Positions 17,530 through 27,128 of a stretch of 64,000 nucleotides of DNA are shown here, one piece after another (the first letter of the stretch is position 1; each line of letters starts with the position of its first letter). Below the pieces are notes generated by a model. That model worked only from the letters and a program-made list of their open reading frames with translations, did no database searches and had not been told where the DNA came from. Source of the stretch: Rhodoferax bucti (lineage in GTDB: Bacteria; Pseudomonadota; Gammaproteobacteria; Burkholderiales; Burkholderiaceae_C); NCBI RefSeq assembly GCF_005876985.1, contig NZ_VAHD01000002.1:558001-622000 (forward strand), given 5' to 3'. Made by a program: the position numbers and the translations under genes.

Positions 17530-18573
17530 ATGCAACACGGGATTTTTTCGCACCTGAAAACCACTTTGGCCGCCGCCTTGCTGACCGCAGGCCTGGCTAC
17601 CGCTCACATAGGGGCCCACGCCGCTGACCTGCGCGTGCTCACGCACAGCTCCTTCTCCGTTCCCAAGCCGCTGCTGGCCCAGTTTGAAAAAGACAACGGC
17701 GTGAAACTGCGTATTACCAAAGCCGGTGATGCGGGCGAGATGCTGAACAAGCTCATCCTCACCAAAGCCAACCCGATTGCCGATGTGGTCTACGGCATTG
17801 ACAACGCCCTGGCCCCCAAAGCCCTGGCAGCCGGCGTGCTCGATACCTCCGCTGCCACGGCAGCAGGCCGCAAGCCGGCAGCCGAGTTGCCTGCCCCGCT
17901 GGTGCCGGTGGACTACGGCTACGTGACGCTCAACTACGACAAAGCCTGGTTCGCCAAAAACGGCGTAGCCCTGCCCAAAACCCTGGACGACCTGACCCAA
18001 CCCGCCTACGCCAAATTGCTGGTGGTGCAAAACCCCGCCACCAGCAGCCCCGGCTATGCGTTTTTGCTCTCCACCATCGGCACGCTGGGCGAAGACAAAG
18101 CCTTTGACTTCTGGGCCAAGCTGCGCGCCAACGGCCTGAAAGTGGCCAAGGGCTGGACCGAGGCCTACTACACCGAGTTCAGCCAGAACGGCGGCAAGCA
18201 CCCCTTGGTGGTGAGCTACGCCACCAGCCCGGCGGCCGAGTTGTTTTACAGCAAGACCAAATTGGCCGAGCCGCCAACCGGTTCGCTCAGCCTGCCCGGC
18301 GCTGTGTTCCGCCAGGTCGAAGGTGTGGCTTTGGTCAAAGGCGGCCAAGAGCGTGCACTGGCCGATAAGTTCGTGGACTTTTTGCGCTCCGCCCCCGTGC
18401 AGAGCGGCATGCAGACGGAGATGTGGATGTACCCCGCAGAGGCCGGTGTCGCCAAGGCTGATGCCTTTAAGTTCGCGCCAGAGCCCACCGCGTTCAGCGC
18501 ACCCTCGGATACCGACATCGCCGCCAAGGGCGCTGACTGGGTGGCCCGCTGGACCAAGGTGGTGCTGAAGTAA
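17530..18573 (+). CDS. thiB: Thiamine ABC transporter substrate-binding protein
   Basis: A 347-residue periplasmic protein with a signal peptide (cleavage after AHA, about residue 32) and a type-2 binding fold of the ThiB class (LRVLTHSSFSVPKPLL at the mature start, YGIDNALAPKAL, VDYGYVTLNYD, SYATSPAAELFY). It binds thiamine or its phosphates and passes them to ThiP. It lies just behind a TPP riboswitch and is first of a three-gene thiBPQ operon, which makes the assignment firm. Confidence 0.95.
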   Translation: MQHGIFSHLKTTLAAALLTAGLATAHIGAHAADLRVLTHSSFSVPKPLLAQFEKDNGVKLRITKAGDAGEMLNKLILTKANPIADVVYGIDNALAPKALAAGVLDTSAATAAGRKPAAELPAPLVPVDYGYVTLNYDKAWFAKNGVALPKTLDDLTQPAYAKLLVVQNPATSSPGYAFLLSTIGTLGEDKAFDFWAKLRANGLKVAKGWTEAYYTEFSQNGGKHPLVVSYATSPAAELFYSKTKLAEPPTGSLSLPGAVFRQVEGVALVKGGQERALADKFVDFLRSAPVQSGMQTEMWMYPAEAGVAKADAFKFAPEPTAFSAPSDTDIAAKGADWVARWTKVVLK

Positions 18574-18599
18574 GTTTCAAACGCTGCGGCCTCTGCGGT

Positions 18600-20183
18600 A
18601 TGCGGCACGCCGCACTGCACCCCTCCCGTTGGCAGCGCTGGGCGCTGGCGGCGCTGCCACTGGCCTTTTTGGCGGTGGTGCTGGTGGCGCCTGCGCTGCG
18701 TTTGCTATTGGAGGGCTGGGGGGCAGAGAGCCTGTGGGCGCCGTGGCAAGACGCTTACCTGCGCGGCCGCCTGATCTGGTCATTCGCGCAGGCGGCCATC
18801 ACCTGCGGGGCCACGCTGCTCTTGGGCTTGCCCATGGCCTGGGTGCTGGCACGGCTGGAGTTTCCCGGCCGCCACTGGATGCTGCGCGGGCTCATGCTGC
18901 CTTTTGTGGTGCCCACGCTGGTGGCTGCCATGGGCGTGCTGGCCCTGATGGGGCCGCGGGGCCTCTTGGTGCAGTGGGGCGGGCCGGACTTGCAGGGCAC
19001 GCCGTGGTTGCTGCTCTATGGCAACCTTTTTTTCAATCTGTGTGTGGTGGTGCGCGCCGGGGTGGATGCACTGTCTCAGGTGAGCGCAGCCCGCGTGGCG
19101 GCGGCCCGTAGCCTGGGCGCCACGCCGTGGCGTGCCTTCTGGCGCGTGGAGTGGCCGGCCATTGCGCCGTGGCTGGCGTCTGCCTTGTGCCTCGTGTTTT
19201 TGTATTGCTTTTCGGGTTTCGGGCTGGCCCTGGTGCTGGGCGGGCAAGACTATGCGACTGCCGAGGTCGAGATTTACACCTTGGTGGCGCATGAGCTGCA
19301 ACTGGGGCAGGCCGGCGTGCTGTCCTTGTGGATGCTGGCCCTCACCGGCGTGGTGGCTTGGAGCTATGCCGCCATCGAGCGGCGCATGGCCGCCCCCGCG
19401 CGTGCTGATGCCCTGCCGCGCCGCCGGCCCGCAGGTGCCGCGCAGTGGCTCGCAGTGGTGGCGGTGGTGCTGCTTTGGGTGTTGATTTGCCTGCTACCGC
19501 TCGCCAGTATTGCGCAAGGCGCTATACATTCAGGAGCATCCGTCTGGGAGGTGTTGACCGATGAAGACACGCTGCTCGCTTTGGGCAACACGGCGCAGTT
19601 CTCGGTGCTGGCCTTGGTGCTGGCCACCGGCCTCGGGTTGGCCCACGCGCTGGCGGCGCAGCGGGTGTTGTGGCTGCGCACGCTGGTGTTTTTGCCCTTC
19701 ATCGTCTCGCCGGTGATGGTGGCCTTTGGCTTGCTGCTGCTGTACCCGCAGGCCAGTGGCAGCTTTGGGGTGTTGGTGGCGGCGTATGCGCTCTTAGCCT
19801 ATCCCTTTGTGGCCAAAGCACTGGCCGCGCGGCTGGACAGCCTGCCCGCGCACTACCTGGAGGCCGCACGCAGCCTGGGCGCCAGCCCGTGGCGCTGTTT
19901 CTGGCGGGTGACGCTGCCCTTGCTCGCACCGGCCTTGCGCAGGGGCATGGCCTTTGCGGCCGCCACCGCGGTGGGGGAGTTTGCGGTGAGCCTGTTTTTG
20001 TCGCGCCCGGAGTGGGCCACACTCACCACCCTGATTTACCAGCACCTGGGCAAGCCGGGCGCCGACAATCTGGCCGCCGCGCAGGTGCTCGCCTGTGTGC
20101 TGATGGCGCTGGCCTTGCTGGCCTTTGTGCTCATTGAGTGGCCGGCCGAAGAGATCGATAACGAGGAAGACGCGCGTGCTTGA
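18600..20183 (+). CDS. thiP: Thiamine ABC transporter permease
   Basis: A 527-residue permease with two fused halves of about six helices each. Each half has an EAA loop that contacts the ATPase (AARSLGATPWRAFWRV near 165 and AARSLGASPWRCFWRV near 425). It begins 27 bases behind thiB and overlaps the start of thiQ. A 48-bp repeat is in frame at residues 298-312, where it contributes LPLASIAQGAIHSGA at the first helix of the second half and the loop after it. Confidence 0.93.
   Translation: MRHAALHPSRWQRWALAALPLAFLAVVLVAPALRLLLEGWGAESLWAPWQDAYLRGRLIWSFAQAAITCGATLLLGLPMAWVLARLEFPGRHWMLRGLMLPFVVPTLVAAMGVLALMGPRGLLVQWGGPDLQGTPWLLLYGNLFFNLCVVVRAGVDALSQVSAARVAAARSLGATPWRAFWRVEWPAIAPWLASALCLVFLYCFSGFGLALVLGGQDYATAEVEIYTLVAHELQLGQAGVLSLWMLALTGVVAWSYAAIERRMAAPARADALPRRRPAGAAQWLAVVAVVLLWVLICLLPLASIAQGAIHSGASVWEVLTDEDTLLALGNTAQFSVLALVLATGLGLAHALAAQRVLWLRTLVFLPFIVSPVMVAFGLLLLYPQASGSFGVLVAAYALLAYPFVAKALAARLDSLPAHYLEAARSLGASPWRCFWRVTLPLLAPALRRGMAFAAATAVGEFAVSLFLSRPEWATLTTLIYQHLGKPGADNLAAAQVLACVLMALALLAFVLIEWPAEEIDNEEDARA
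19490..19537 (-). repeat. 48-bp dispersed element, copy 5 (inside thiP)
   Basis: A diverged copy. On the minus strand it keeps TATAGCGCCTTGCGCAATAC and the distal GCGAGCGGTAGCAG, but the first hexamer is changed. The reading phase is the same as in the other antisense copies. Confidence 0.6.
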
Positions 20184-20835
20184 GTTGCAGAACATTTTCA
20201 AACAATGGACACCGCCGCACGGCGCGCCCAAGGCCTTGCTGCAGGGCGCTTCAGTGGCCGTAGCCGCTGGCGACACGGTGGCGTTGCTCGGGCCTAGCGG
20301 CAGTGGCAAAAGCACCTTGCTGCGCATTGCCGCCGGGCTGGAGCAGGCCGATGCCGGCCGGGTGTGCATGGATGGTGCAGATATCTCCGGCCTGCCGCCC
20401 GAGCGGCGCGGTTTCGCGCTCATGTTTCAGGACTTTGCGCTGTTTCCCCACTTGAATGTGCAAGACAACGTGGCCTTTGGCCTGGTGGAGCAGCGTGTGC
20501 CGAAAGCCGCTGCACGCGAGCAGGCGGTGGCCATGCTGGCGCGTTTTGGCCTGTCGGCCTATGCCCACTCCAAGGTCTGGCAACTCTCGGGGGGCGAGCA
20601 GCAGCGGGTGGCCCTGGCGCGGGCCCTCATCACCCGCCCGCGCGCGCTGCTGCTGGACGAGCCCTTTTCGGCGCTGGATGCCGATTTGCGCCTGCAACTG
20701 CGCGACGAGTTCAAGTCCCACATTGCCGAGCACCGCATGGCGACTCTGTGGGTGACCCATGACGAGGCCGAGGCGCGGGCCATGGCGGTGCGTGGTTACC
20801 GCTTGTTGAACGGGGTGCTGGTGCAGCAGTGGTGA
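20176..20835 (+). CDS. thiQ: Thiamine ABC transporter ATP-binding protein
   Basis: A 219-residue ATPase with Walker A GPSGSGKST, Q-loop in MFQDFALFPHLNV, signature LSGGEQQR, Walker B ALLLDEPF and switch His in WVTHDEAEA. It energises ThiP. The GTG at 20176 is chosen because GAGGAAG lies six bases upstream and because it overlaps the thiP stop by eight bases; earlier in-frame codons lie inside thiP. It is the last gene of the riboswitch-controlled operon. Confidence 0.93.
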   Translation: MLELQNIFKQWTPPHGAPKALLQGASVAVAAGDTVALLGPSGSGKSTLLRIAAGLEQADAGRVCMDGADISGLPPERRGFALMFQDFALFPHLNVQDNVAFGLVEQRVPKAAAREQAVAMLARFGLSAYAHSKVWQLSGGEQQRVALARALITRPRALLLDEPFSALDADLRLQLRDEFKSHIAEHRMATLWVTHDEAEARAMAVRGYRLLNGVLVQQW

Positions 20836-20868
20836 TATGGCCCTGCCGCACGGGGCGGGCGCCTGCGC

Positions 20869-21717
20869 TCAGGGCTGGGGGCGGTCCAGCGGCTTGATGC
20901 TGTCTTTGAGCACTTGCACTGGATAGTAAGAGGCAAAGCCTTTGTGCACCGTGCCGCTCTGGGCCGCACGCTGCATGGCGGCCAGCAGGTATTTGAAGAG
21001 GCCGGGCTCCATCGCCTTGGCAAGGTACACGCCGCTTTCGCCCCAGACCAGGTTGTCCAGCGGTTCGATGCGCAGCTTGTCGAGCTGGTCGCGCAGGCGG
21101 GGGTCTTCCTGCATGGCACCATACAAAATGGTGGGCACCATGATGGTCACATCGCCGGGGTTGGACTTGAGCAGTCGGCCCACGGCTTGCGGGTCGACCT
21201 CAAAGACCACGCGGTTGTCATGGCTCAGGGTGTCGATCAGATCCTGGTAGCCACTGCCGTAGTCGTAGCCCCGCACCACCACCAGGCGGGCCTCTTTGTG
21301 GTCGACCAGTTCCTGAAAGTTTTTGAAGGGCGCGCGCTGTGCATCGTCCAGGGAAATCAGGGTGGCGCGGCTGCGCACCATGGGCACAAACACGCCAAAT
21401 TCATCGCGGTGGGTCGAGCGCTGCGCGGCCACGATCATGTCGGCCTTGCCGGTTTCAAACAGTTTCTCCAGACGGGCGCGTGGAACCGGCGTCATGGCAA
21501 AACGGCAATTTTCCTTGTCGGAAATGCTCTTGAGCATCTCGGGGTAAATACCGCGCACCGACTGCCCCTCGATCACCACGCTGTACCCGGTGGCCGACAC
21601 CGGTACCTGTACAGCGCGGCTACAGTGCGCCGCACTGGCGCCAGCCCAAACCATGAGCGATACGGTCACAACGGCGCTGCGAATAGCAGGGTGGATCACT
21701 TGCACTTGCATTTGCAT
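20869..21717 (-). CDS. Periplasmic substrate-binding-domain protein (SBP family 3-like), orphan
   Basis: A 282-residue exported protein: signal peptide about 1-29, then an extracellular solute-binding family 3 fold (GIYPEMLKSISDKENCRF, ARLEKLFETGKADMIVA, LVVVRGYDYGSGYQD). Two nearby Cys residues in the mature part may form a disulfide. No permease or ATPase accompanies it, and it is convergent with thiQ. Orphan members of this type often act as sensors or in amino-acid binding; the ligand is unknown. Confidence 0.8.
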   Translation of the reverse strand: MQMQVQVIHPAIRSAVVTVSLMVWAGASAAHCSRAVQVPVSATGYSVVIEGQSVRGIYPEMLKSISDKENCRFAMTPVPRARLEKLFETGKADMIVAAQRSTHRDEFGVFVPMVRSRATLISLDDAQRAPFKNFQELVDHKEARLVVVRGYDYGSGYQDLIDTLSHDNRVVFEVDPQAVGRLLKSNPGDVTIMVPTILYGAMQEDPRLRDQLDKLRIEPLDNLVWGESGVYLAKAMEPGLFKYLLAAMQRAAQSGTVHKGFASYYPVQVLKDSIKPLDRPQP

Positions 21718-21793
21718 CTGCGCTTGGAGTTGGGGCGGGTTGCGCCGGGTGGAGGAGGGCTGCGTTTCAGTCTAGCGCAGCGCACCGGTTTTG

Positions 21794-22450
21794 TCAGCCG
21801 GGCACCGGGGCGATGCCGTCGCTGCGCAAATGCAGCACCCGGTCGGCCTGTTCAGTGGCAGCCAGCGAGTGGGTCACCAGCACTAGCGCACTGCCGTGCA
21901 GGCGGGTCTGGCTGACCAGTGCCGCCATGACTTTGGCGGCAGTGGTGGGGTCCAGGTTGCCGGTGGGCTCGTCCGCCAGGATGAGCGCGGGCTGGTGCAC
22001 CAGTGCACGGGCAATCGCCACCCGCTGCAACTGGCCGCCACTGAGTTGTTGCGGCAGGCGTGCCCCCAGGCCGCCCAGGCCCACGGCGTGCAGCAAGGCG
22101 TCGACCCGCTCTGGCTCGTTGCGGCCCAGCAGCAGCAAAGGCAGGGCGACGTTTTGCGCCACATCGAGGTGCGGCAGCACATGGAAGGCCTGAAACACAA
22201 AGCCCACTTTTTCACGCCGCAGCAGGGCGCGCTGGTCGTCGTTCAGGTCGCCCAGGTCGTGCCCGGCGAGGTGCACGCGGCCGGTGTCCCAGCTGTCCAG
22301 CCCGGCCATGCAGTTGAGCAGGGTGGATTTGCCCACGCCCGACTCCCCCACGATGGCCACGAACTCGCCCGGCGCCACGTTGAGCGAAACGTTGGCAAAC
22401 ACCGGTGTGCTGCCGTAGTGCTTGCCCAGGGCGTGGAGTTGCAAGGTCAT
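21794..22450 (-). CDS. LolD-like ABC transporter ATP-binding protein
   Basis: A 218-residue ATPase of the LolD/MacB/FtsE class: Walker [22 protein letters not shown], signature LSGGQLQR, Walker [13 protein letters not shown] and switch His VTHSLAA. This class pairs with FtsX-type permeases. None is adjacent, but a large one without an ATPase lies 4.5 kb away on the same strand (14656-17322). The start overlaps the miaA stop as ATGA (22450-22447), making it third in a MATE-miaA-ATPase operon. Confidence 0.9.
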   Translation of the reverse strand: MTLQLHALGKHYGSTPVFANVSLNVAPGEFVAIVGESGVGKSTLLNCMAGLDSWDTGRVHLAGHDLGDLNDDQRALLRREKVGFVFQAFHVLPHLDVAQNVALPLLLLGRNEPERVDALLHAVGLGGLGARLPQQLSGGQLQRVAIARALVHQPALILADEPTGNLDPTTAAKVMAALVSQTRLHGSALVLVTHSLAATEQADRVLHLRSDGIAPVPG

Positions 22451-23430
22451 GGGGCGCTGCGCTTGTGGTGGGTGTGGATGAGGGGGCGCACGGCGTGCAG
22501 CAAGGCGTTTTGCGCGCCCGGCTGGTCTGCGACCACCACTTGGCGCTGCGGCATGGAGCGCAGCCAGGTGATTTGTCGTTTGGCGAGCTGGCGGGTGGCG
22601 GCAATGCCTTTGTCGCGCAGCTCTGCCATGGGGCTGGTGCCGGCCAGTGCTTCCCAGGCCTGGCGGTAGCCCACGCAGCGCATGCTGGGCAGGTCGGGGT
22701 GCAGGTCGCCACGGGCCATGAGCGCTCGCACTTCGTCCAAAAAACCGCCTTGCAGCATCAGGTCAAAGCGCTGGGCGATGCGGCCATGCAGCCAGGCCCG
22801 ATCGGCAGGTTCCAAGGAAAACAGGGCGCTAGCGCCCGTAGCATCTGCGCGAGCAGCTTCTTTTTTTATAGCACTTTGCTGGGCGTGAAACGCAGAAAGC
22901 GGCTGGCCGGACACCCGGTACACCTCCAGCGCACGCTGGATGCGCTGGCTGTCCGCCGGGGCCAAGCGGGCCGCCGTGACAGGGTCTACCACCGCCAACT
23001 GCGCATGCATGGCGGGCCAGCCCAGCGCTGCTGCTTCGGCCTCCAGCGCGGCGCGCACCTCGGGGCTGGCGGCGGGCATGTCGTCCAGCCCGTCAAACAG
23101 GGCTTTGAAGTAGAGCATGGTGCCGCCCACCAGCAGGGGCAGCTTGCCGCGGGCGTGGATGTCGGTGATCAGCGCTTGTGCGTCTTTGACGAACTCGGCC
23201 GCGCTGTAGGCGTCCAGCGGGTCGCGGATGTTGATCAGGTGGTGGGGCACGGCGGCCAGCTCGTGCGGCTCGGGTTTGGCGGTGCCGATGTCCATGCCAC
23301 GGTAGACCAAGGCCGAGTCGACGCTGATGATTTCGCCGTCATGCTCCGCCGCGATGGCCAGCGCCGCCGCCGTTTTGCCGGCTGCCGTAGGGCCGGCCAG
23401 GCAGAGGTAAAAAGGCAGGGCGGTCGTCAT
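22447..23430 (-). CDS. miaA: tRNA dimethylallyltransferase
   Basis: A 327-residue enzyme that isopentenylates A37 of tRNAs reading UNN codons. The P-loop GPTAAGKT lies near 13-20, with [40 protein letters not shown] and [10 protein letters not shown] following in the family order. The ATG at 23430 overlaps the MATE gene stop as ATGA. A 48-bp repeat is in frame at residues 187-202, in the variable stretch between the substrate-tunnel region and LEPADR, making this part longer than in E. coli MiaA as I recall it. Confidence 0.95.
   Translation of the reverse strand: MTTALPFYLCLAGPTAAGKTAAALAIAAEHDGEIISVDSALVYRGMDIGTAKPEPHELAAVPHHLINIRDPLDAYSAAEFVKDAQALITDIHARGKLPLLVGGTMLYFKALFDGLDDMPAASPEVRAALEAEAAALGWPAMHAQLAVVDPVTAARLAPADSQRIQRALEVYRVSGQPLSAFHAQQSAIKKEAARADATGASALFSLEPADRAWLHGRIAQRFDLMLQGGFLDEVRALMARGDLHPDLPSMRCVGYRQAWEALAGTSPMAELRDKGIAATRQLAKRQITWLRSMPQRQVVVADQPGAQNALLHAVRPLIHTHHKRSAP
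22825..22872 (-). repeat. 48-bp dispersed element, copy 6 (inside miaA)
   Basis: On the minus strand it reads GCTATAAAAAAAGAAGCT, GCTCGCGCAGATGCTA, then CGGGCGCTAGCGCC. It is in the sense orientation and codes [16 protein letters not shown]. Confidence 0.92.
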
Positions 23431-24848
23431 GGTGTGGTGTGGTGTGGTGCGTGTTGGGTGGTGAGGTGGGCGCGAGTGACCCGGCGCAGCAACAGCAGCA
23501 AGCCGGTAGCTGCTACGGTCAAGCCCACCACCAGCGCAATCCAGAAGCCCTGTGCGCCCATGGCCTGCACCGGGCGCCAGGGCAGCCACTCGGGTGCCAG
23601 GCCCAGCACACAACCCAGTGGCAGCGAGAAGCCCCAGAACGCGGTGAGGTGAATCACCATGGGGCTGCGGGTGACCTTGTAGCCGCGAATGGCGCAGCTG
23701 ATGACCACCTGCGCCGAGTCGGACATCTGAAACACCGCCGCCAAAAACAGCAGCTGCGCGGCCAGCGTGGCCACGGTGGCGTCATTGGTGTAGGCCCAGG
23801 CAATCTGGTGGGCCATGGCCGCCATGCCCAGGGCAGACAACACCCCGAAGCCCAGACCCGCTTTGACCCCCACCCAGGCTCGGAAGCGGGCTGCCACCGG
23901 GTCGCCCGCGCCCAGGCTCTGGCCCACGCGGGTGAGCAAGGCGGTGCCCATGCTGAGCGGCACCATGAAAATCAGCGAGGTGAAGTTGAGGGCAATCTGG
24001 TGCGCGGCGACCTCGCGGCTGCCGAATTCGGCAATCAGCAGCGCAATCAGACCGAAGGCGCTGGTCTCGGCAAAGTAGGTCACCCCGATGGGAAAGCCCA
24101 GCTTCCACAAGGCCGCCAGCTTCTCGGGGTGCGGCCACTCCCAGTGCGCGAACGGCCAGGTGCTGCGGTAGGCGGGGGACAGGCGCATCCACACCAGCAG
24201 GCCGATCAGGTTGAACCACACGCACAAGAGCGTGGCCCAGGCACAACCCAGCCCGCCCAGGCGCGGGAAGGGCCCTACGCCAAACACCAGCAGCCAGTTC
24301 ACCAGCACGTTGAGCAGCAGCGCGCCCAGCGACATCACCATCAAGGGCTTGGTCTGGTTGAGGCTGGCGCTGTAGCCGTAGAGCACGCGGTAGCAGGCGA
24401 AGGCGGGCAGGGCAAAGCTGATGATCTGCACAAAGCCTGTGGCCACCTCATGCACATGGGGTTCTATGTCCATGTGGTCAAACACGCGGGCCGAGAGCTG
24501 GGCCAGCACCAGCGCCACTAGGCCCACGCCCAGTGCCTTCCAGAGGCCCTGGCGCACCAGGTGGGGCACCTTGTCAAACTCCCGGGCACCCACATGGTGG
24601 GCCACCAGGGGGGCGACCGACATCATCAACCCCATGAGGGTGATGATGATGATGTTCCAGATGGACACCCCCAGCGAGATGCCGGCCAGGTCATGCGCCG
24701 ATGCGTGGCCGGCCATGGCCACATCGACCACCGACATGCCCACATTGGCCAGTTGACCGATCAGGATGGGCCAGGCCAGCTGCCACAGGGCCGCAAATTC
24801 GGTACGGGTGGACAGCGGCGGGTGGGAGGGGGCGGGGCGTGCGGTCAT
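23427..24848 (-). CDS. MATE family efflux transporter
   Basis: A 473-residue membrane protein with twelve predicted helices and the MATE repeat pattern ([22 protein letters not shown] at the start of the first half; [25 protein letters not shown] in the second). It would export drugs or cationic metabolites against Na+ or H+. The last eight codons (HAPHHTTP) are encoded by a GGTGT pentamer array. The stop overlaps the miaA start as ATGA. The substrate is not predictable. Confidence 0.9.
   Translation of the reverse strand: MTARPAPSHPPLSTRTEFAALWQLAWPILIGQLANVGMSVVDVAMAGHASAHDLAGISLGVSIWNIIIITLMGLMMSVAPLVAHHVGAREFDKVPHLVRQGLWKALGVGLVALVLAQLSARVFDHMDIEPHVHEVATGFVQIISFALPAFACYRVLYGYSASLNQTKPLMVMSLGALLLNVLVNWLLVFGVGPFPRLGGLGCAWATLLCVWFNLIGLLVWMRLSPAYRSTWPFAHWEWPHPEKLAALWKLGFPIGVTYFAETSAFGLIALLIAEFGSREVAAHQIALNFTSLIFMVPLSMGTALLTRVGQSLGAGDPVAARFRAWVGVKAGLGFGVLSALGMAAMAHQIAWAYTNDATVATLAAQLLFLAAVFQMSDSAQVVISCAIRGYKVTRSPMVIHLTAFWGFSLPLGCVLGLAPEWLPWRPVQAMGAQGFWIALVVGLTVAATGLLLLLRRVTRAHLTTQHAPHHTTP
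23431..23450. repeat. GGTGT pentanucleotide tandem array
   Basis: Three exact GGTGT units plus a GGTGC unit lie at the very 3' end of the MATE gene, directly beside the miaA start. Slippage would alter only the MATE C-terminus and its coupling to miaA. Confidence 0.6.
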
Positions 24849-24890
24849 CAGCCGGCCATTTTACGGGCCTGCCCGCGCTGGTCCGGGCAT

Positions 24891-24918
24891 AAAAAAACAG
24901 CGCTGCAGCGCTGTTTTT
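24891..24918 (-). terminator. Intrinsic terminator behind glpQ
   Basis: ACAGCGCTGCAGCGCTGT (24897-24914) is a perfect palindrome flanked by seven A on one side and five T on the other. On the minus strand it follows the glpQ stop at 24939 and ends in a T-run. The symmetry means it could also work on the plus strand. Confidence 0.85.
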
Positions 24919-24938
24919 GCAGGGAGCACCTGAGGTGC

Positions 24939-26114
24939 TTACTTGCCGTCGCGCACCGCCACGGCGGTGTCGGGGAAGTCGCTGAACAAGCCGTCCACAC
25001 CGAGCGCGAAGAAGCGCTTGTACTCGGCCTTGGGGTCGCCCTTGTAGTCGGACAGCAGGCCGGGGGCTTCGCTGCGGAAGGTGTAGGCGTGCACAAACAG
25101 GCCGGCGGCGTGGGCGTTTTTCACCACATCGGTGGGGGGCAGGGCGACGCGGTCGTTGTCGGTGATCTTGCCGTCACCGTTCAGGTCACGCGGCTTGCCG
25201 TCGGCACCCAGCACTTGGGCGGCGCTGGCCAGATAGGGCTTCCAGGGGCCGATGCCGTCAGCGTAGGTTTTGACTTCGGCCAGACCCTTGGGGGTCAGCA
25301 GGTCGGGGAAGGTGCGGCTGTCTTTGGCCACAGCAAAGTCATAAGGCTTGTCGAAAGGCGCGACCAGGGTCACGTTGCCCTTGGCGTCCACATCGTCGGC
25401 GTCCACCAGCTGTACCAGGCGCACCTGGGTCAACTTGCGCAAGGCTTTGAGGTTGGACACTTCAAACGACTGGATGATGACCGGAGAGTCTTTCTTGGTG
25501 TAGCCATACTCAGCCAGCATGGCCAGTAAGCGTGGCTCGATGGGCAGACCCGCATCCACGTGGTAAGTGGGGTGCTTGGTTTCGGGGTACACGCCGATGG
25601 TGCGGCCGGTGCGGGCCGACTCGGTTTTGGCGAGCTCCAGAATTTCGCGGAAGGTGGGGATTTGGAACTGGCCGTCGAACGACTTGTCGCGTGCGGCGTT
25701 GGGTTGCTTGGCGCGCAGGGTGCGCAGCTCGGCCAGGGTGAAGTCGGTGACGAACCAGCCGGTTTCGTTCACGCCGTCCACCTTGCGGGTGGTTTTGCGG
25801 CTGGCGAACTCGGCGCGGACCGACACATCGGTGGTGGCGGTGATGTTGGGTTCGTGGCGGGCTACCAGCTCGCCGTCTTTGGTGACCACCAGATCGGGCT
25901 CGATGAAATCGGCACCCATTTCAATCGCCTTTTTGTAGGAGGCCAGAGTGTGCTCGGGCAGGTAGCCGCTGGCGCCGCGGTGGCCGATGACCAGCGGCTT
26001 GGCGCCGTTCAGGGTGGGGTAGGCGGAGGTTTGCACGCCGTTGGTTGCGCAGGCCGCCAGCAAGGCGGCAACAGACATGGCAACGGCACTTGCCGTGAAG
26101 CGGATGGAGGTCAT
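24939..26114 (-). CDS. glpQ: Glycerophosphodiester phosphodiesterase, lipoprotein
   Basis: A 391-residue enzyme hydrolysing glycerophosphodiesters to glycerol 3-phosphate and an alcohol. An N-terminal signal with lipobox LAAC (Cys22) predicts a lipoprotein. The GDPD domain shows [12 protein letters not shown] (45-56), [19 protein letters not shown] (72-90) and the long-form features of periplasmic GlpQ. Residues 310-321 ([12 protein letters not shown]) form a textbook EF-hand-like calcium loop, consistent with calcium dependence. The ATG at 26114 is preferred to the TTG two codons upstream. Confidence 0.93.
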   Translation of the reverse strand: MTSIRFTASAVAMSVAALLAACATNGVQTSAYPTLNGAKPLVIGHRGASGYLPEHTLASYKKAIEMGADFIEPDLVVTKDGELVARHEPNITATTDVSVRAEFASRKTTRKVDGVNETGWFVTDFTLAELRTLRAKQPNAARDKSFDGQFQIPTFREILELAKTESARTGRTIGVYPETKHPTYHVDAGLPIEPRLLAMLAEYGYTKKDSPVIIQSFEVSNLKALRKLTQVRLVQLVDADDVDAKGNVTLVAPFDKPYDFAVAKDSRTFPDLLTPKGLAEVKTYADGIGPWKPYLASAAQVLGADGKPRDLNGDGKITDNDRVALPPTDVVKNAHAAGLFVHAYTFRSEAPGLLSDYKGDPKAEYKRFFALGVDGLFSDFPDTAVAVRDGK

Positions 26115-26190
26115 AAACAAAGAGTCCCTAGTAGTGAAAACAGTCAGCGGCGGATGATGGTGGCGCCGCGTGACCGTTCCGTGACAAGCG

Positions 26191-27084
26191 CTAGGGCTTG
26201 GCGTCTACCAGGTCCAGCCAGCGCTGCAGGGGGTTGAAGCCGGTAATGAGCGCACTGGCCAGCAGCACCAAGCCCCCGCCCAGCAGCAGGCCATGGCCCA
26301 GCTGCTCGCCCAGAAACACATGGCCCCACAGCACGCCGAACACCGGCACCATGAAGATGGGGCTCATGGCCGCCACTGGGGTGACGTGCTGCATGATGCG
26401 CAGGTGGGCCCAGTAGGCGAGGCCCGAGGTCACCACCCCCATGACCGCCACCGCCAGCAAGGCGGACACCGAAAACCCGGCTTGCGGCAGGCTGTAGGCC
26501 GCACCCGGCAACAGCATGAGCCACGATAGGGCGTGGATGCCGGCCGCAATCTGCAGGGGCTGCATTTGGCCGACAGCGCGTTTGGTAATCGGGGTGGAAA
26601 AACCGTAGCAGGCCGATGCCGCCACGCACGCCAGCACGGCCATCACCACCTTGAAGGAGGGCTCCACGGGCCCCAGGCTCACGATTAGGGCGACGCCCCC
26701 GAAGCCGCAGGCGCAGCCCAGCAGTTTTTTGAGGGTGATGGTGTCTTCCCCCATGCGGGCCGAGGCAAACATGCCGAAGATGACGGCGGTGGAGTTGAGC
26801 AAGGCGCTATAGCCGGCCGGCAGTTGCAAACCGGCCCACGCGAATAGCAAAAAAGGCGCAGCCACCGACAGCAGGCCGATGACGGCCAGGGTGCGCCACT
26901 GCTGCCAGGCCCAGGGTTGGCGCATCAGGCGCATGAGCAGTGCCAGCGTGAGAGTGGCCATGCTGACCCGCAACAGGGCTAGCAGGTTGGGGCCGAATAC
27001 CGGGCTGGCGATGCGGATGAAGAGGAAGGAGGCGCCCCATAAGGACGATAGCGCCACCAGCTGGACAAAGTATTTGGTTTTCAT
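26191..27084 (-). CDS. EamA/DMT superfamily transporter
   Basis: A 297-residue membrane protein with ten predicted helices in two EamA repeats ([19 protein letters not shown] at the first, [21 protein letters not shown] in the second). Members export amino acids or other small metabolites. Alternative starts lie at 27096 (ATG) and 27102 (GTG); none has a clear ribosome-binding site, and 27084 is chosen because the first helix begins just after MKTKYFVQ. Specificity unknown. Confidence 0.85.
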   Translation of the reverse strand: MKTKYFVQLVALSSLWGASFLFIRIASPVFGPNLLALLRVSMATLTLALLMRLMRQPWAWQQWRTLAVIGLLSVAAPFLLFAWAGLQLPAGYSALLNSTAVIFGMFASARMGEDTITLKKLLGCACGFGGVALIVSLGPVEPSFKVVMAVLACVAASACYGFSTPITKRAVGQMQPLQIAAGIHALSWLMLLPGAAYSLPQAGFSVSALLAVAVMGVVTSGLAYWAHLRIMQHVTPVAAMSPIFMVPVFGVLWGHVFLGEQLGHGLLLGGGLVLLASALITGFNPLQRWLDLVDAKP

Positions 27085-27128
27085 GGGCCCGGCCATTGTC
27101 ACGCAGTGGCACGGACCCTTGAAAACAC

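Noticed and set aside
17323-18348. Upstream extension of the FtsX permease frame by about 340 codons
   Set aside because: It runs antisense through the TPP riboswitch and thiB, has no homology, and the family start is clear at 17322.
23431-23450. GGTGT array as a phase-variation switch
   Set aside because: Only about four units, not all exact, at the very end of the MATE gene; slippage would change a few terminal residues rather than switch the gene off.
26795-26830. Possible thirteenth copy of the 48-bp element in the EamA gene
   Set aside because: Only a short CAAGGCGCTATA-like core is shared; the flanking blocks are missing.
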